From positions 1 through 50,801 of the forward strand of contig CALFAV010000053.1 of assembly GCA_937946835.1 (NCBI GenBank): a stretch of DNA of 50,801 nt, in the 5' to 3' direction. The notes beneath the pieces are model-generated. The model was given only the letters and a program-made list of their open reading frames with translations, made no database searches and was not told the origin of the DNA. The position numbers were made by a program, and so were the translations under genes. Shown here piece by piece: positions 8,160 through 18,218 of this stretch; the first letter of the stretch is position 1, and each line of letters begins with the position of its first letter. The DNA comes from an uncultured Verrucomicrobiae bacterium (GTDB taxonomy: Bacteria > Verrucomicrobiota > Verrucomicrobiia > Limisphaerales > J093).

Positions 8160-8189
8160 TTGACGCGGCACCACGCCATCCACTAAGGT
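8160..8189 (+). promoter_or_regulatory. Predicted promoter of purA-uppS
   Basis: TTGACG (8160-8165), 18-bp spacer, TAAGGT (8184-8189). The start codon at 8260 leaves a leader of roughly 60-65 nt, longer than most leaders predicted here. Confidence 0.5.
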
Positions 8190-8259
8190 CCCTTGGCAGT
8201 CAGCCGGTCGGTCCGCTCACCCGCCCGCCCCTGCCTGCCACGTTTTCCCGGTATTTACC

Positions 8260-9528
<1,269 letters not shown>

Positions 9529-9559
9529 GCCGGGTCCGCCCGGTTGCTGCCGGCCCGTC

Positions 9560-10294
9560 ATGAGCGCCGCCGTGCATCTGAGCCCCCAGGCCCTGGCCAA
9601 TCTGCCCCAGCACGTGGCCATCATCATGGACGGCAACGGTCGCTGGGCCAAGCAGCGCCAGTTGCCGCGCGTGGAGGGCCACCGGGTCGGCGCCGAATCC
9701 GTGCGCGCCGTGGTCCGCGCGGCCGGCGAGCTGGGCATCAAGTACCTGACCTTGTACGCCTTCTCGGTCGAAAACTGGAACCGTCCCAAGGATGAGGTGG
9801 ACACGCTCATGAAGTACCTGGCGCGCTACCTCAAGAGCGAGATCGGCGAGCTGCAGCGCAACAACGTCCGCCTCGAAGCCATCGGGCAGATCTACCGCCT
9901 GCCCGAGTTTGTCCAGGAACAGTTGCGCCGCACCCAGGCCGCCCTGGCCAAAAACAACGGCCTGACCCTCATCCTCGCCCTCAGTTACGGCGGCCGCACC
10001 GAAATCGTCGAGGCGGTCCGCGCCATCGCCCGCAAGGTCAGGGCCGGCCTGATTGACCCGGAGGAAATCAACGAGCAGGCCGTGGCCCAGCATCTCTACA
10101 CCCGCAACTACCCCGATCCCGACCTGCTCATCCGCACCAGCGGCGAAATGCGGGTGAGCAACTTCCTGCTCTGGCAGATTTCCTACGCCGAGCTGGTGGT
10201 GACACCCACGCTCTGGCCGGACTTCCGCAAACCCCAGTTTTACGCGGCGCTCGAGGAGTACACCCGCCGCCACCGCCGCTTTGGCGGGGTGTAA
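9560..10294 (+). CDS. uppS: Isoprenyl transferase (undecaprenyl diphosphate synthase)
   Basis: Product of 244 aa. It condenses isopentenyl diphosphate units in cis onto farnesyl diphosphate to make the C55 carrier lipid for cell-wall and LPS assembly. The cis-prenyltransferase signatures are clear: HVAIIMDGNGRWAKQR with the catalytic Asp, a YAFSVENWNRP motif, SYGGRTEIVEA and DLLIRTSGEMRVSNFLLWQ near the C-terminus. The start at 9560 gives a short N-terminal extension before the conserved block. It lies directly downstream of purA. A convergent UnbV gene begins its 3' end 133 bp later. Confidence 0.95.
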   Translation: MSAAVHLSPQALANLPQHVAIIMDGNGRWAKQRQLPRVEGHRVGAESVRAVVRAAGELGIKYLTLYAFSVENWNRPKDEVDTLMKYLARYLKSEIGELQRNNVRLEAIGQIYRLPEFVQEQLRRTQAALAKNNGLTLILALSYGGRTEIVEAVRAIARKVRAGLIDPEEINEQAVAQHLYTRNYPDPDLLIRTSGEMRVSNFLLWQISYAELVVTPTLWPDFRKPQFYAALEEYTRRHRRFGGV

Positions 10295-10427
10295 CCGGTT
10301 CCGGTCTTTCCCTCCGATGCCCCCAGCCACGGCCCGCCCGTGAGGTCCGGGCCCGCCTGACCCGCTTGTCCGCCCTCGGCACCGCGTTGGCCCGGCTCAC
10401 CCGCGGGCGGCAGTGACGACCGGTCGT

Positions 10428-12845
10428 TCACCGGGGCCGGGCAATGCTCACGGCGGCCGCGGCGCCGGCCCCGACGGGCACCGGACGCGACAGCGGGTGG
10501 TATCGGTTCACCGTCGGCCCGCGCAGCACCATCACCGCTCCGTCCGGCCAACGCACCTCCACTTCTTCCACGGCCGCGGTCGGTCCCAGACCGAAAAGCA
10601 GCCGGCCGCTGTGCTGGCAGCGGTGGGAATCGCCGTTGACCACCATCCGCGCCCACTGTCGCCCCTCCGCCCGCACCAGCACCCGGGTCCCCACGGGCAG
10701 ATCGCCCCCGCCCGGGCCGGCTGCGGCGAACCCGATCCAGCGGCCCCGTTCGGCGAGCCGGTTGCGGTAGAGTTGCAGCGTCTGCCGCTCGCGGGGCCAG
10801 ACCTCGAAGGTGGTCACCACCAGGTCCGGCGCGCCATCGCCGTCGAAATCCTCGGCCACCACGTTGCGCGAGTCGGCCTCGAGGGCCACGCCGAAGAGGT
10901 GGCCCACCTCGACAAACCCCGCGCCGCTCCGGTTCAGGTAAAGCCGGTTCTTTTCGTACCCGCCGTAGGACCAGCCCTGCCCGCGGGTGCGGTCGAATTT
11001 GCGGAACAGGTACGCGCCGGCGACATGGGCCTCGATCGCGTCGTCCACGTACAGGTCGTGCAACCAGAACTCGGGTTCGTACTCGCGCACCGAGCGGGTG
11101 CTTTGGTGGCCGTTGGCGATGTACACCTCCGGCCAGCCGTCGAGATCAAAGTCCGCGGCGCTCGCTCCCCAGGACCAGCCGCTGCGCGTAATGGCGTCCC
11201 GGTCCGCCACGCGGACAAAGCCGCCCTCGGGCCGGGCCAGGAACAAGCGGTTGCCGCAGGCCATGCGCGCGCGCATCACCGGGTCCTCGGCCGGGCCGGG
11301 CCGGCCCAACCCCAGGTGGTTGAGCCGGTCCACGGTGGGCGAGGGCATGCCGATCATCAGGAAGTCCGGCCGGCCGTCGGCGTTGAAATCCGCAAAGGTG
11401 TGCGCCATGCCGAAGCCCTTGGCGTCGCCCAGCCATGCACCGGTCACCTCGGTGAAGTGGCCCCGGCCGTCGTTGCGGTACACCTCGGCGCCGGCGAAGT
11501 CGCTGACCACCAGCAGGTCCAGGTGGCCGTCCGCGTCCAGGTCCGCCAGCGAGGCGCTGTAGGTGCGCCGCCAGCGTTTGGCCGCCAGCCCCGCTGCTTC
11601 GGTCGCGTCGGTGAACCGCCCGGCGCCGTCGTTCAACAGCAGGTAGGCGGGGTCGCCGTCGTTGGCGTCGTGGTAGGCGGGTTTGAGCACCGCGCCCAGC
11701 GTGGGGACGCGGTACTGGGCGAAAAACACGTCCAGGTCGCCGTCGCCGTCCACGTCGCCGCAGGTCAGGGCCATCGGGTTCTTCAACGGTTGATCGGCGG
11801 TCCAAACCGGGACGGGCAATTCCTGAAACCATCCCCCGGCGGGCTCACGCGGCGGCGCGGCGGCGGTTCGGCCCGTAAACAACAGCAGACCCACCGCGTT
11901 GACCACCAGCAGGTCCGGGGCGCCGTCGCCGGTGAAGTCCTCGATCAGCGCGGTGAACAACGACCCGGGCGGCTCCGCGCACAGCGGCCCGAATTGGTAC
12001 CGGTCCGGCGCCACGCGGCGGTAAAGTCGGTTCACCCCGGGCAGGGCGATTTCGGGCAGGCCGTCGCCGTCCAGGTCGCGCACCAGCACCGGATCAATGG
12101 GGAAGCGGCGTTCCGGCGGCTCGATTTCCTCCAGGAGCACCGGCTCAAACGGCGGCTCGCCGGCGCGGGTTTTGAGGGTGAGGCGGCTGGCGTCCACGCC
12201 CGCGACGCGGGCGGGCCGGTGAGGGTCCCCGGTGGGCTGCCAGTCCACGATCAGCTCGCCCACCAGTTCCGCGCGCCGGGGGCGGGCGGCGTTGGTCAGA
12301 TGCGCTGCGAAGTAAAACGTGCTCTGCCGGGGTTGGCCGGCGGCGTTGGTGTCGAAGCGCGTGTGCCGGAACTCGACCTGCATCAACCGCCAACCGGCCC
12401 GGGCCTGTTCGTGCAGCAGGCGTTTCCAACCTGCCGCGTCGAGCAGCGGCCCCGGCCCGGCCGACTCGGTGAAGGCCAAGCCGTGGGGCAGGAGTTGGGG
12501 AGTCTCCCACCGGCCCAGGCGCAGGGTGCCCGGAGAAAAGGCCGCGGCCACGGCAAATTTGTCCGGGGCCGCGTTCAGCGCATCCCAAAAATCGTCGAAG
12601 ACGTCCCCGCAGCTCTGCGCGAGCTTTTCGGCAGCCCACCAGGTGGCGGCGGCGCGCGCTTCGCGGGCTTCAAGCCAGGCGGCGCGGGCGTCAAATTGCA
12701 GGCGGGCGCGCTCGCTGATTTGCGCCGCTTCGGCGAAGGGATCGGGTTGCCGCCGCCAAGCGAGCAACCATCCCACGGCACCGGCCACAAGCAGGCCGGC
12801 AACCCACCAGCCCGCTCGGCGATGTCGTGGGACAGCCGCTTTCAC
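10428..12845 (-). CDS. Membrane-anchored VCBS/FG-GAP protein with C-terminal ASPIC/UnbV domain
   Basis: Product of about 805 aa. A basic N-terminus followed by one hydrophobic segment (about 11-27) anchors it in the membrane or acts as a signal. Residues about 30-260 are of unrecognised type. The middle carries VCBS/FG-GAP repeats with DxDxDGxxD loops (DLDGDGLPEI, DVDGDGDLDVF, DLDADGHLDLL, DFNADGRPDFL, DFDGDGAPDLV), a calcium-binding propeller. The end (about 715-785) is an ASPIC/UnbV domain with GTRVLVRAEG and EVRWPDG. It resembles the larger UnbV protein at 545-4312 but has one module. The start is taken as GTG 12845 because there is no nearby ATG and a promoter-like element ends 7 nt before it. 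It is divergent from the kinase gene. Confidence 0.8.
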   Translation of the reverse strand: MKAAVPRHRRAGWWVAGLLVAGAVGWLLAWRRQPDPFAEAAQISERARLQFDARAAWLEAREARAAATWWAAEKLAQSCGDVFDDFWDALNAAPDKFAVAAAFSPGTLRLGRWETPQLLPHGLAFTESAGPGPLLDAAGWKRLLHEQARAGWRLMQVEFRHTRFDTNAAGQPRQSTFYFAAHLTNAARPRRAELVGELIVDWQPTGDPHRPARVAGVDASRLTLKTRAGEPPFEPVLLEEIEPPERRFPIDPVLVRDLDGDGLPEIALPGVNRLYRRVAPDRYQFGPLCAEPPGSLFTALIEDFTGDGAPDLLVVNAVGLLLFTGRTAAAPPREPAGGWFQELPVPVWTADQPLKNPMALTCGDVDGDGDLDVFFAQYRVPTLGAVLKPAYHDANDGDPAYLLLNDGAGRFTDATEAAGLAAKRWRRTYSASLADLDADGHLDLLVVSDFAGAEVYRNDGRGHFTEVTGAWLGDAKGFGMAHTFADFNADGRPDFLMIGMPSPTVDRLNHLGLGRPGPAEDPVMRARMACGNRLFLARPEGGFVRVADRDAITRSGWSWGASAADFDLDGWPEVYIANGHQSTRSVREYEPEFWLHDLYVDDAIEAHVAGAYLFRKFDRTRGQGWSYGGYEKNRLYLNRSGAGFVEVGHLFGVALEADSRNVVAEDFDGDGAPDLVVTTFEVWPRERQTLQLYRNRLAERGRWIGFAAAGPGGGDLPVGTRVLVRAEGRQWARMVVNGDSHRCQHSGRLLFGLGPTAAVEEVEVRWPDGAVMVLRGPTVNRYHPLSRPVPVGAGAAAAVSIARPR

Positions 12846-12852
12846 GAGGTGA

Positions 12853-12881
12853 ACTTGAACCCAAGGCCGGCTCTTTGGCAA
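12853..12881 (-). promoter_or_regulatory. Predicted promoter of the UnbV gene
   Basis: On the minus strand: TTGCCA (12881-12876), 17-bp spacer, TCAAGT (12858-12853), ending 7 nt before GTG 12845. It supports that start and a leaderless transcript. Confidence 0.4.
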
Positions 12882-13001
12882 CGAGCCGGCCCACGGTGCC
12901 GGGGCTGCGGGTTGCCCGACGCACCGGGATCCAGCGCGGCTCCCCGGGGGGAACGGTCGGGGGAGTGCCCCGGCGCCGGCACCGTCCTGAACCATTTGGC
13001 C

Positions 13002-13030
13002 TTGCCACTGTTGCGCGGCGGGGTTACACC
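13002..13030 (+). promoter_or_regulatory. Predicted promoter of the kinase gene
   Basis: TTGCCA (13002-13007), 17-bp spacer, TACACC (13025-13030), 9 nt before ATG 13040. Confidence 0.5.
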
Positions 13031-13039
13031 AGCACTGCC

Positions 13040-15625
13040 ATGTTCGGTGAGGGTTCAGCGGCTCCCGCAGCGTGGTCCATCCCCAACTACGACCTGCTGG
13101 GTCGGATCGGGTCCAGTTCTCACAGCGAAGTTTGGCTGGCCCGCCACCGTGTGCTGTTAAAGCTGCGCGCGGTGAAAATTATCCGGTTTGAGGATGTGGA
13201 GCTCTCGCGGTTTTGGGAAAAGGAGTTCACGGGGGTTCGGTGCTACGAGCCGGTGTCCCGGGAACATGTCGGCCTGATGGACCTGTTCGAGGTGGGTCTG
13301 TTCCCGGACCGCTCGGGCTTTTGGTACGTGATGGAACTGGCGGACCGGGAGGTCCCCGGAGCGGACGGAACGGCTCTGGCGGCGGACCCAAACGACGCAC
13401 CTGCCGAGTCGCCCTTGCCGACCAATCCCGGCGACTACCGGCCGCGGACCCTGGCCACGGAACTGGCGCGGCGCGGGCGGCTTTCCCCCCGGGAGACGCT
13501 GGACCTCGGCCTCCACTTGGCCGGTGCACTGGCGTTCTTGCACTCCCGCAATCCGCCCCTGGTGCACCGCGACATCAAACCCGAAAACGTGATTTACGTG
13601 GAAGGGCAGCCCAAGTTGGGCGATCCCGGCATGATGACCCGGGTTGGCGAGCGCCCCACCTGGTGCGGCACCACCGGGTATGTCGCCCCGGAAGGCCCGG
13701 GCAAGCCCGCCGCCGACATCTACAGCCTGGGCAAGCTCCTGTACACCGTGGCCACGGGGTATCCGCCGGAGCGGTTCCCCGACCTGCCGGACCCGCCGGA
13801 GAACGGCCCGGACCACCGGCTCTGGCAGCGGCTCAATGCGCTGATTTGCCATGCCTGCGAGCACAACCCCGCGGCCCGGTATCGTTCGGGGCGGGAACTT
13901 CTGCACGACCTGGAGCGCATCCGGGCCGGACAAAAGCCGCGTCTGGCGCGGCGCCGCCTTGTCCGGAGCGTGCTCGTGAGCGCGATCCTGGGGGGCGGGC
14001 TGCTGCTGGGTCTGCTTTGGGAGCCGGGAGGGCGCTGGGAACGCCGGCCGACCCGGCTCTTTGGCGGGGCAGCCGTGACGGAAAATTACCGCCCGACCGG
14101 CGTGATCTTCGAGGACCATTTCCTGGAAAATCGGTTGAATCCCGGACGGTGGACCTGGAATTTCTGGCAGAGCAAGGCCCAGCCGCAGTTCGGGCAGGCG
14201 ACCCGCCAGGTCTCGGTGGCCAACGGCACCTTGCGCCTCGAAAACCAGGTGCTCCACGAGGAGGGGTGGAACATCAAACAGCTTGTCTGGGTCTTGTCCC
14301 GAACCGATCTCAAGCCTCAGGGTGACACGGTGGTGGAGGTGGAACTCTCCGGTCGGGCGGGCAACGCGCATCTCGGGCTGGCGCTGGTCGCCGGGGACGG
14401 GCCCTGGCAAAGCAGCGGGGAATTGATCCCCCTGTTTCAGCGCGGCGGGGGGCGCTTCCAGCCCGCCCAAATCGAGCGGGTCCGCGTGCAGGCGCAGTTA
14501 AGCCCGGCCAGCGGCCTGGCCCTGGTGCACTGGACCGAGCCGGACGGTCCCCACCAGCGACTGGTGGACGTGTCCGCCCTTCCGGCCTGGCGGCTGGTGT
14601 TTTTGACCGTCGCCGATTCTGCGGCGGGGATGGACGCCGGCTTTGCCCAACTGGAGGTACACCGCGTCGCAGTCATGCGGGCGAAGTTGTCGCCGCGCCT
14701 GGCCGGGTGGTTGACGTCCTCCCCGGCGGAGCTGCCGGTGCCGGGCGTGGAGGTCTTCAATCCGGAGCGCCGGGCGGGGGCATTCACCGATGCGGAGGGG
14801 GCCTACGTGGTTCCGGCCCTGCCGGGATGGAACCGGTTGCTCGTCCGCAGTCAAACGTTCCAACTGACCGGGCCGGCCTCCCCCTTGCGCGTGCCCCGGG
14901 CGGGGTTGACCCGGCTCGACGTGTCCGTCCGCAAGCGGCGCTTCGGCCGGGGCGATGTGCGCGAGGCCTGGCAGATTTCGCGGCAGCCGCTGACCCGCCT
15001 CGCGCTCAGTTCCACGCATGTGTACACCCTGGGCGGGGGCAATCTTTGCCGGTTCGAGCGGGGAACCTGGCGGCAGGAAAATTTGCCCCCGGTCCCCGGC
15101 GATATCGGACTGTGTTGGGCGGAAGACAAACTCTGGAGCGTGGGCACGCACGACCGGGCAATGCTCTTCGAGCTGGATCCCCGGGGGCTGATCCCGCCAC
15201 AGAGCCGCTTTGCCCTGCCCACCCGCTGGCCGATGGGGCTGGCCTGGGACGGCACCAATTTCTGGTTTGCGGAATTCAACGATCAACACACCAACCGTTT
15301 CGGGGTCTTTGCCGTGGATGGCCGCACCGGCGAGGTGCAGGTCCACCTGCCGTGCAGCGACACCCGGTTGTGCGATGTGGCCTGGGGGGCGGGCCGCCTG
15401 TGGCTCACCAGCGCCACCGCCGGATTGTACGAGGTGGACCCGGACCGCGCCCGACAGGGCGGGACGTTGGAAGCCGGCATCCTGACCAATTACCCGGGGC
15501 TGTGGGGCGACATCGAATTTGCCGACGGACAACTGTGGTTGCTGCGCAACGGGTGGCTCTGCCGCATTGAACTGGATTCCGCGCCGGCGGAGATTCTGCC
15601 GGAACGCCCGAATACCGACGATTGA
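13040..15625 (+). CDS. Transmembrane Ser/Thr protein kinase-like protein with extracytoplasmic LamG-like and beta-propeller part
   Basis: Product of 861 aa. Residues 15-295 are a protein kinase domain: Lys46 in RAVKII, catalytic loop HRDIKPENV (Asp178), a DPG (195-197) where DFG is usual, and a VAPEGPG activation-segment end followed by DIYSLGKLLY. The glycine loop (IGSSSHSEV, 24-31) has lost its second and third glycines. A single membrane segment (about 309-327) follows. Outside come a concanavalin-A-like region (about 350-550), a carboxypeptidase-regulatory-like beta-sandwich (about 555-630) and a propeller (about 640-850). Family knowledge: related PVC kinases also have D-x-G and PEGPG. 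Probable role is an envelope signal receptor; activity is uncertain because of the altered loops. It has its own promoter, and its 3' neighbour is convergent. Confidence 0.75.
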   Translation: MFGEGSAAPAAWSIPNYDLLGRIGSSSHSEVWLARHRVLLKLRAVKIIRFEDVELSRFWEKEFTGVRCYEPVSREHVGLMDLFEVGLFPDRSGFWYVMELADREVPGADGTALAADPNDAPAESPLPTNPGDYRPRTLATELARRGRLSPRETLDLGLHLAGALAFLHSRNPPLVHRDIKPENVIYVEGQPKLGDPGMMTRVGERPTWCGTTGYVAPEGPGKPAADIYSLGKLLYTVATGYPPERFPDLPDPPENGPDHRLWQRLNALICHACEHNPAARYRSGRELLHDLERIRAGQKPRLARRRLVRSVLVSAILGGGLLLGLLWEPGGRWERRPTRLFGGAAVTENYRPTGVIFEDHFLENRLNPGRWTWNFWQSKAQPQFGQATRQVSVANGTLRLENQVLHEEGWNIKQLVWVLSRTDLKPQGDTVVEVELSGRAGNAHLGLALVAGDGPWQSSGELIPLFQRGGGRFQPAQIERVRVQAQLSPASGLALVHWTEPDGPHQRLVDVSALPAWRLVFLTVADSAAGMDAGFAQLEVHRVAVMRAKLSPRLAGWLTSSPAELPVPGVEVFNPERRAGAFTDAEGAYVVPALPGWNRLLVRSQTFQLTGPASPLRVPRAGLTRLDVSVRKRRFGRGDVREAWQISRQPLTRLALSSTHVYTLGGGNLCRFERGTWRQENLPPVPGDIGLCWAEDKLWSVGTHDRAMLFELDPRGLIPPQSRFALPTRWPMGLAWDGTNFWFAEFNDQHTNRFGVFAVDGRTGEVQVHLPCSDTRLCDVAWGAGRLWLTSATAGLYEVDPDRARQGGTLEAGILTNYPGLWGDIEFADGQLWLLRNGWLCRIELDSAPAEILPERPNTDD

Positions 15626-15722
15626 ACCGACCCGGGGCAGGCCGGGCATTTTCCGTCTGACCGGGGCTTGCCGGGCGCCCATCCGGCCCGGGACAACCGC
15701 CCGCGGCCCGGGTCAGGTCCGG

Positions 15723-16958
15723 TCACAACCGCAGGAAAATTTGCCGGCGATACAGGAAGCGGCAGAACCCGACGGCCAGCACCAGGGTGAGCACGGCCAG
15801 CACGGCTTCGCCCGCGCCGGCGGCCAGGTGGGTATCGAGCCAGGCGCTGACACTGCCGCCGGCCAGCCGCCGGGCCACTTTGGAAAAATCCAGGAGGTTG
15901 TGCCCCAGGTACACGGTGATGGGGTTCATGCCGATCCACACAAAGGGGGTCGCCCAGCGCTGCCAGCCCCGGATTTCCACCACGTAATAAAACGCCCCCA
16001 GCAGCCACGCGCTGTAGCCCCCCGCCACCAGCACGTAGGAGGAGGTCCAGATTTTCTTGATCACCGGGAACTGCAAATGCCACAGCCAGCCCAGGGCCAC
16101 GGCCACCGCGCCGGCCCCGAGCAACCAACCAACTTTCCGATACGCACTGAAAGCCGGACTGCGCACCAGCAACCCGGCAAACACCCCCAACAGGCAGGTG
16201 GCGATCGCGGGCAAGGTGCTCAGCAACCCCTCCGGGTCCCAGGTACCGTCCCATTTGAAGCCCGGCAGCCAGCGCTGGTCCACGTAATTGGCCAGGTTCA
16301 CGCCCTTGAGGTACACGCCGCGGAGGCGGTGGGGCGAATCCAGCCGCAGTTGCGCCACGTTGGTGAAGCCGGTCTCGCGGCAGATCGTCAGCTCCCCGCC
16401 CGGCACCGGTCGCACATCCGGAAAGGGCACCAGTGCCATCAACCCCCAGTAGCCGAGCAACAGCCCGGCACAGAGGCCGGCGAGCGTCCGGGGCTTGAAA
16501 AGGCAGAACAACAGCCCGGCGGCGAGATAACACAAGGCGATGCGCTGGAGCACGCCCAACAACCGAATGTCCGGCCAGGGTTTTTCGAATCCCCCGTAGT
16601 AAAAGACGCCCAGCAGGTACAGCAGCACCCCGCGCCGCAGCACCCGGCGGAGCGCCGCCGCCCGACCCTGCTCGGCCTGAAGCCGGCTGAGCGAAAACAC
16701 CAGCGAGACCCCCACAATGAACACGAACAGCGGGAAGATCAGGTCGTAAAACGCGAAGCCCGCCCAATCCTTGTGCTCGAGCTGGTCCGCCAGGAACCGG
16801 GTCACCGGGTTGTCGCTGAACCGGCGCAGGCCGGACAACACCACATCCGCGCCGATGATCCAGAACATGTCGAATCCGCGCAGCGCATCGAGGGCGAGCA
16901 GGCGGCGCGGGGCGCCGGGGGGAGGGGCGGAGACGGCGGGCGTTGGGGACACTTGCAT
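15723..16958 (-). CDS. NagX/HGSNAT-like multi-pass membrane acyltransferase (DUF5009 type)
   Basis: Product of about 411 aa with roughly ten hydrophobic segments spread through its length. The N-terminus after a Pro-rich head reads LLALDALRGFDMFWIIG, the hallmark of the heparan-alpha-glucosaminide N-acetyltransferase/NagX family. FYDLIFPLFVFIVGVSLVF and a late FVWIGMNPITVYLGHNL segment also fit. These proteins move acyl groups onto amino sugars across the inner membrane; the substrate here is unknown and no amino-sugar genes flank it. ATG 16958 is preferred; an in-frame ATG at 17012 would add 18 residues. It is convergent with the kinase gene, 97 bp apart. Confidence 0.8.
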   Translation of the reverse strand: MQVSPTPAVSAPPPGAPRRLLALDALRGFDMFWIIGADVVLSGLRRFSDNPVTRFLADQLEHKDWAGFAFYDLIFPLFVFIVGVSLVFSLSRLQAEQGRAAALRRVLRRGVLLYLLGVFYYGGFEKPWPDIRLLGVLQRIALCYLAAGLLFCLFKPRTLAGLCAGLLLGYWGLMALVPFPDVRPVPGGELTICRETGFTNVAQLRLDSPHRLRGVYLKGVNLANYVDQRWLPGFKWDGTWDPEGLLSTLPAIATCLLGVFAGLLVRSPAFSAYRKVGWLLGAGAVAVALGWLWHLQFPVIKKIWTSSYVLVAGGYSAWLLGAFYYVVEIRGWQRWATPFVWIGMNPITVYLGHNLLDFSKVARRLAGGSVSAWLDTHLAAGAGEAVLAVLTLVLAVGFCRFLYRRQIFLRL

Positions 16959-17320
16959 GGGAGATGGCCGGGGTTCCGGGTCGAGGAAAAAGGGGTTGAA
17001 TGGGCGGCGCAATTACACGCCGCAAGGTTGGCGAGGTCGGGAGCCGGATTCAACCGGGAAGAAGGGCCAGGGAGCGGCCGGCGCGCGGTTCGGGGTGCAA
17101 CGGTTCCCGCACTTGGATTTTCCCAACCTCCCCCGGCCGGTCGCCCCACGCCGGGACAACCGACTGGCTTGCGCCGCTTGTCCATCGGCACTGCGCATCC
17201 CCGGGCCACGCCAGCGCCCGACGGTGTGCCTCCCGGGAATACCGGGCAGAAAGCGTTTGCCCGCCCGCCCGGGGCGCTTCAGCATTCACGCCCGAAACAA
17301 CCCGCTGCGCCACGCGAGAC
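16959..17320. other. Divergent non-coding spacer
   Basis: This is a 362-base gap between two divergent genes. No gene-like frame is visible. One clear element is the inverted repeat GCGGCG (17004-17009)/CGCCGC (17018-17023) around an A+T-rich centre, about 50 bp from the acyltransferase start, so it could be an operator. I cannot assign convincing promoters to either side. Confidence 0.35.
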
Positions 17321-17485
17321 ATGTTCGGCCGCAAACGCCATCGGGAAGACCGGCGTTACTACCTCCTGCCCGGCATGGGCAAGAGCAACAAGCGCCATCG
17401 CCGCCGCGTGCATCTGGTCGCCATCGTCTTCGGCGCGGCGATGGCCGCGTTGTTCGGCGGACTGATTTACCTCCTCAACCGCTGA
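17321..17485 (+). CDS. Small basic single-pass membrane protein
   Basis: Product of 54 aa. The first half is strongly basic (FGRKRHREDRRYYLLPGMG, then KRHRRR). The second half is one hydrophobic helix (about 33-51, LVAIVFGAAMAALFGGLIYLL) ending in NR. This gives a cytoplasmic positively charged head and one membrane span. I do not recognise a named family, though a YYLLPG-type motif in front of a membrane helix looks familiar from other Verrucomicrobiota. It ends 11 bases inside the convergent endonuclease V gene. Coding status is supported by the clean charge/hydrophobic layout and the lack of an alternative gene here, but is not certain. Confidence 0.55.
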   Translation: MFGRKRHREDRRYYLLPGMGKSNKRHRRRVHLVAIVFGAAMAALFGGLIYLLNR

Positions 17486-18194
17486 GCGCGGCGGGCGGAA
17501 CCGCGTTTCGGGGCGGCGGTTGCCCCCGCTTGAGCGCGGCGACCCACCGGTCCGCCAAACGGGTCGGCTCGGGTAAGCGGCGGCCCTGCACACAATCCAG
17601 CACCAGCGCCACCGCCGAATCGAGATCGCTGCGGTGGCCCACACTCACGAACACCGGTCGGCAACCCGCCCGGGTGCGCACCACCGCCCCCACCACCGCG
17701 CCCGCGCAGACCAGGTCGGTCCGCGCGCCGGCGGCCGGGAGCAGTTCCCCGTGCTCGCCCACCAGCCGGCTTTTGGCACAGCCCACCGCGGGCAGGTCGC
17801 ACAGCACCCCCAGATGACAGGCAAGACCAAAGCGCCGGGGATGCGCCAGCCCCTGGCCATCGCACAACAACACCTCCGGCGCGCCCCGCAGCTTGCGCAA
17901 CGCGGCCAGCAGGGCCGGCGCCTCGCGGAAGGACAACAACCCCGGTACGTACGGGAAACGGACCGGGCGGGCGGCGGTCGCCACTTCCACCACCCGCCGT
18001 TCCCAACGGTCCCACACGACGGCCGCCGCCAGACAGACCCGTTCATTGGCCGCAAAGGCGGCATCCAGCCCCGCCACCCAACGCCAGGGGCGGGCGGGCC
18101 GTTCCACGCGCACGTACCCGGCCAGCCGTTGTTGCACGGCGACGGCACGGGTCGGGCTCAGGCGCCAGGAATGCAGGGCGCGTGGAAGCTTCAT
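17475..18194 (-). CDS. nfi: Endonuclease V
   Basis: Product of 239 aa. It cleaves DNA next to deoxyinosine (the second phosphodiester bond 3' of the lesion) and starts repair of deaminated adenine. The active-site set is present: Asp44 (AGLDAAF), Tyr82 in FPYVPGLLSFREAP, Glu91, Asp112 in LLCDGQGLAHPRRFG and Lys141 in GCAKSRL. The C-terminal roughly 25 residues are a Pro/Arg-rich extension. It lies 24 bp downstream of the secreted propeller gene on the same strand, so they probably share a transcript despite unrelated roles. The 3' end overlaps the small membrane-protein gene by 11 bp. Confidence 0.92.
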   Translation of the reverse strand: MKLPRALHSWRLSPTRAVAVQQRLAGYVRVERPARPWRWVAGLDAAFAANERVCLAAAVVWDRWERRVVEVATAARPVRFPYVPGLLSFREAPALLAALRKLRGAPEVLLCDGQGLAHPRRFGLACHLGVLCDLPAVGCAKSRLVGEHGELLPAAGARTDLVCAGAVVGAVVRTRAGCRPVFVSVGHRSDLDSAVALVLDCVQGRRLPEPTRLADRWVAALKRGQPPPRNAVPPAALSG

Positions 18195-18218
18195 GAGCGC
18201 GGGGCCGGGCGCGGCGGG

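Noticed and set aside
10413..13160. 915-codon plus-strand open frame
   Set aside because: It runs antisense through the whole minus-strand UnbV protein, whose calcium-loop motifs and UnbV end are unmistakable. The plus-strand translation has no family features.
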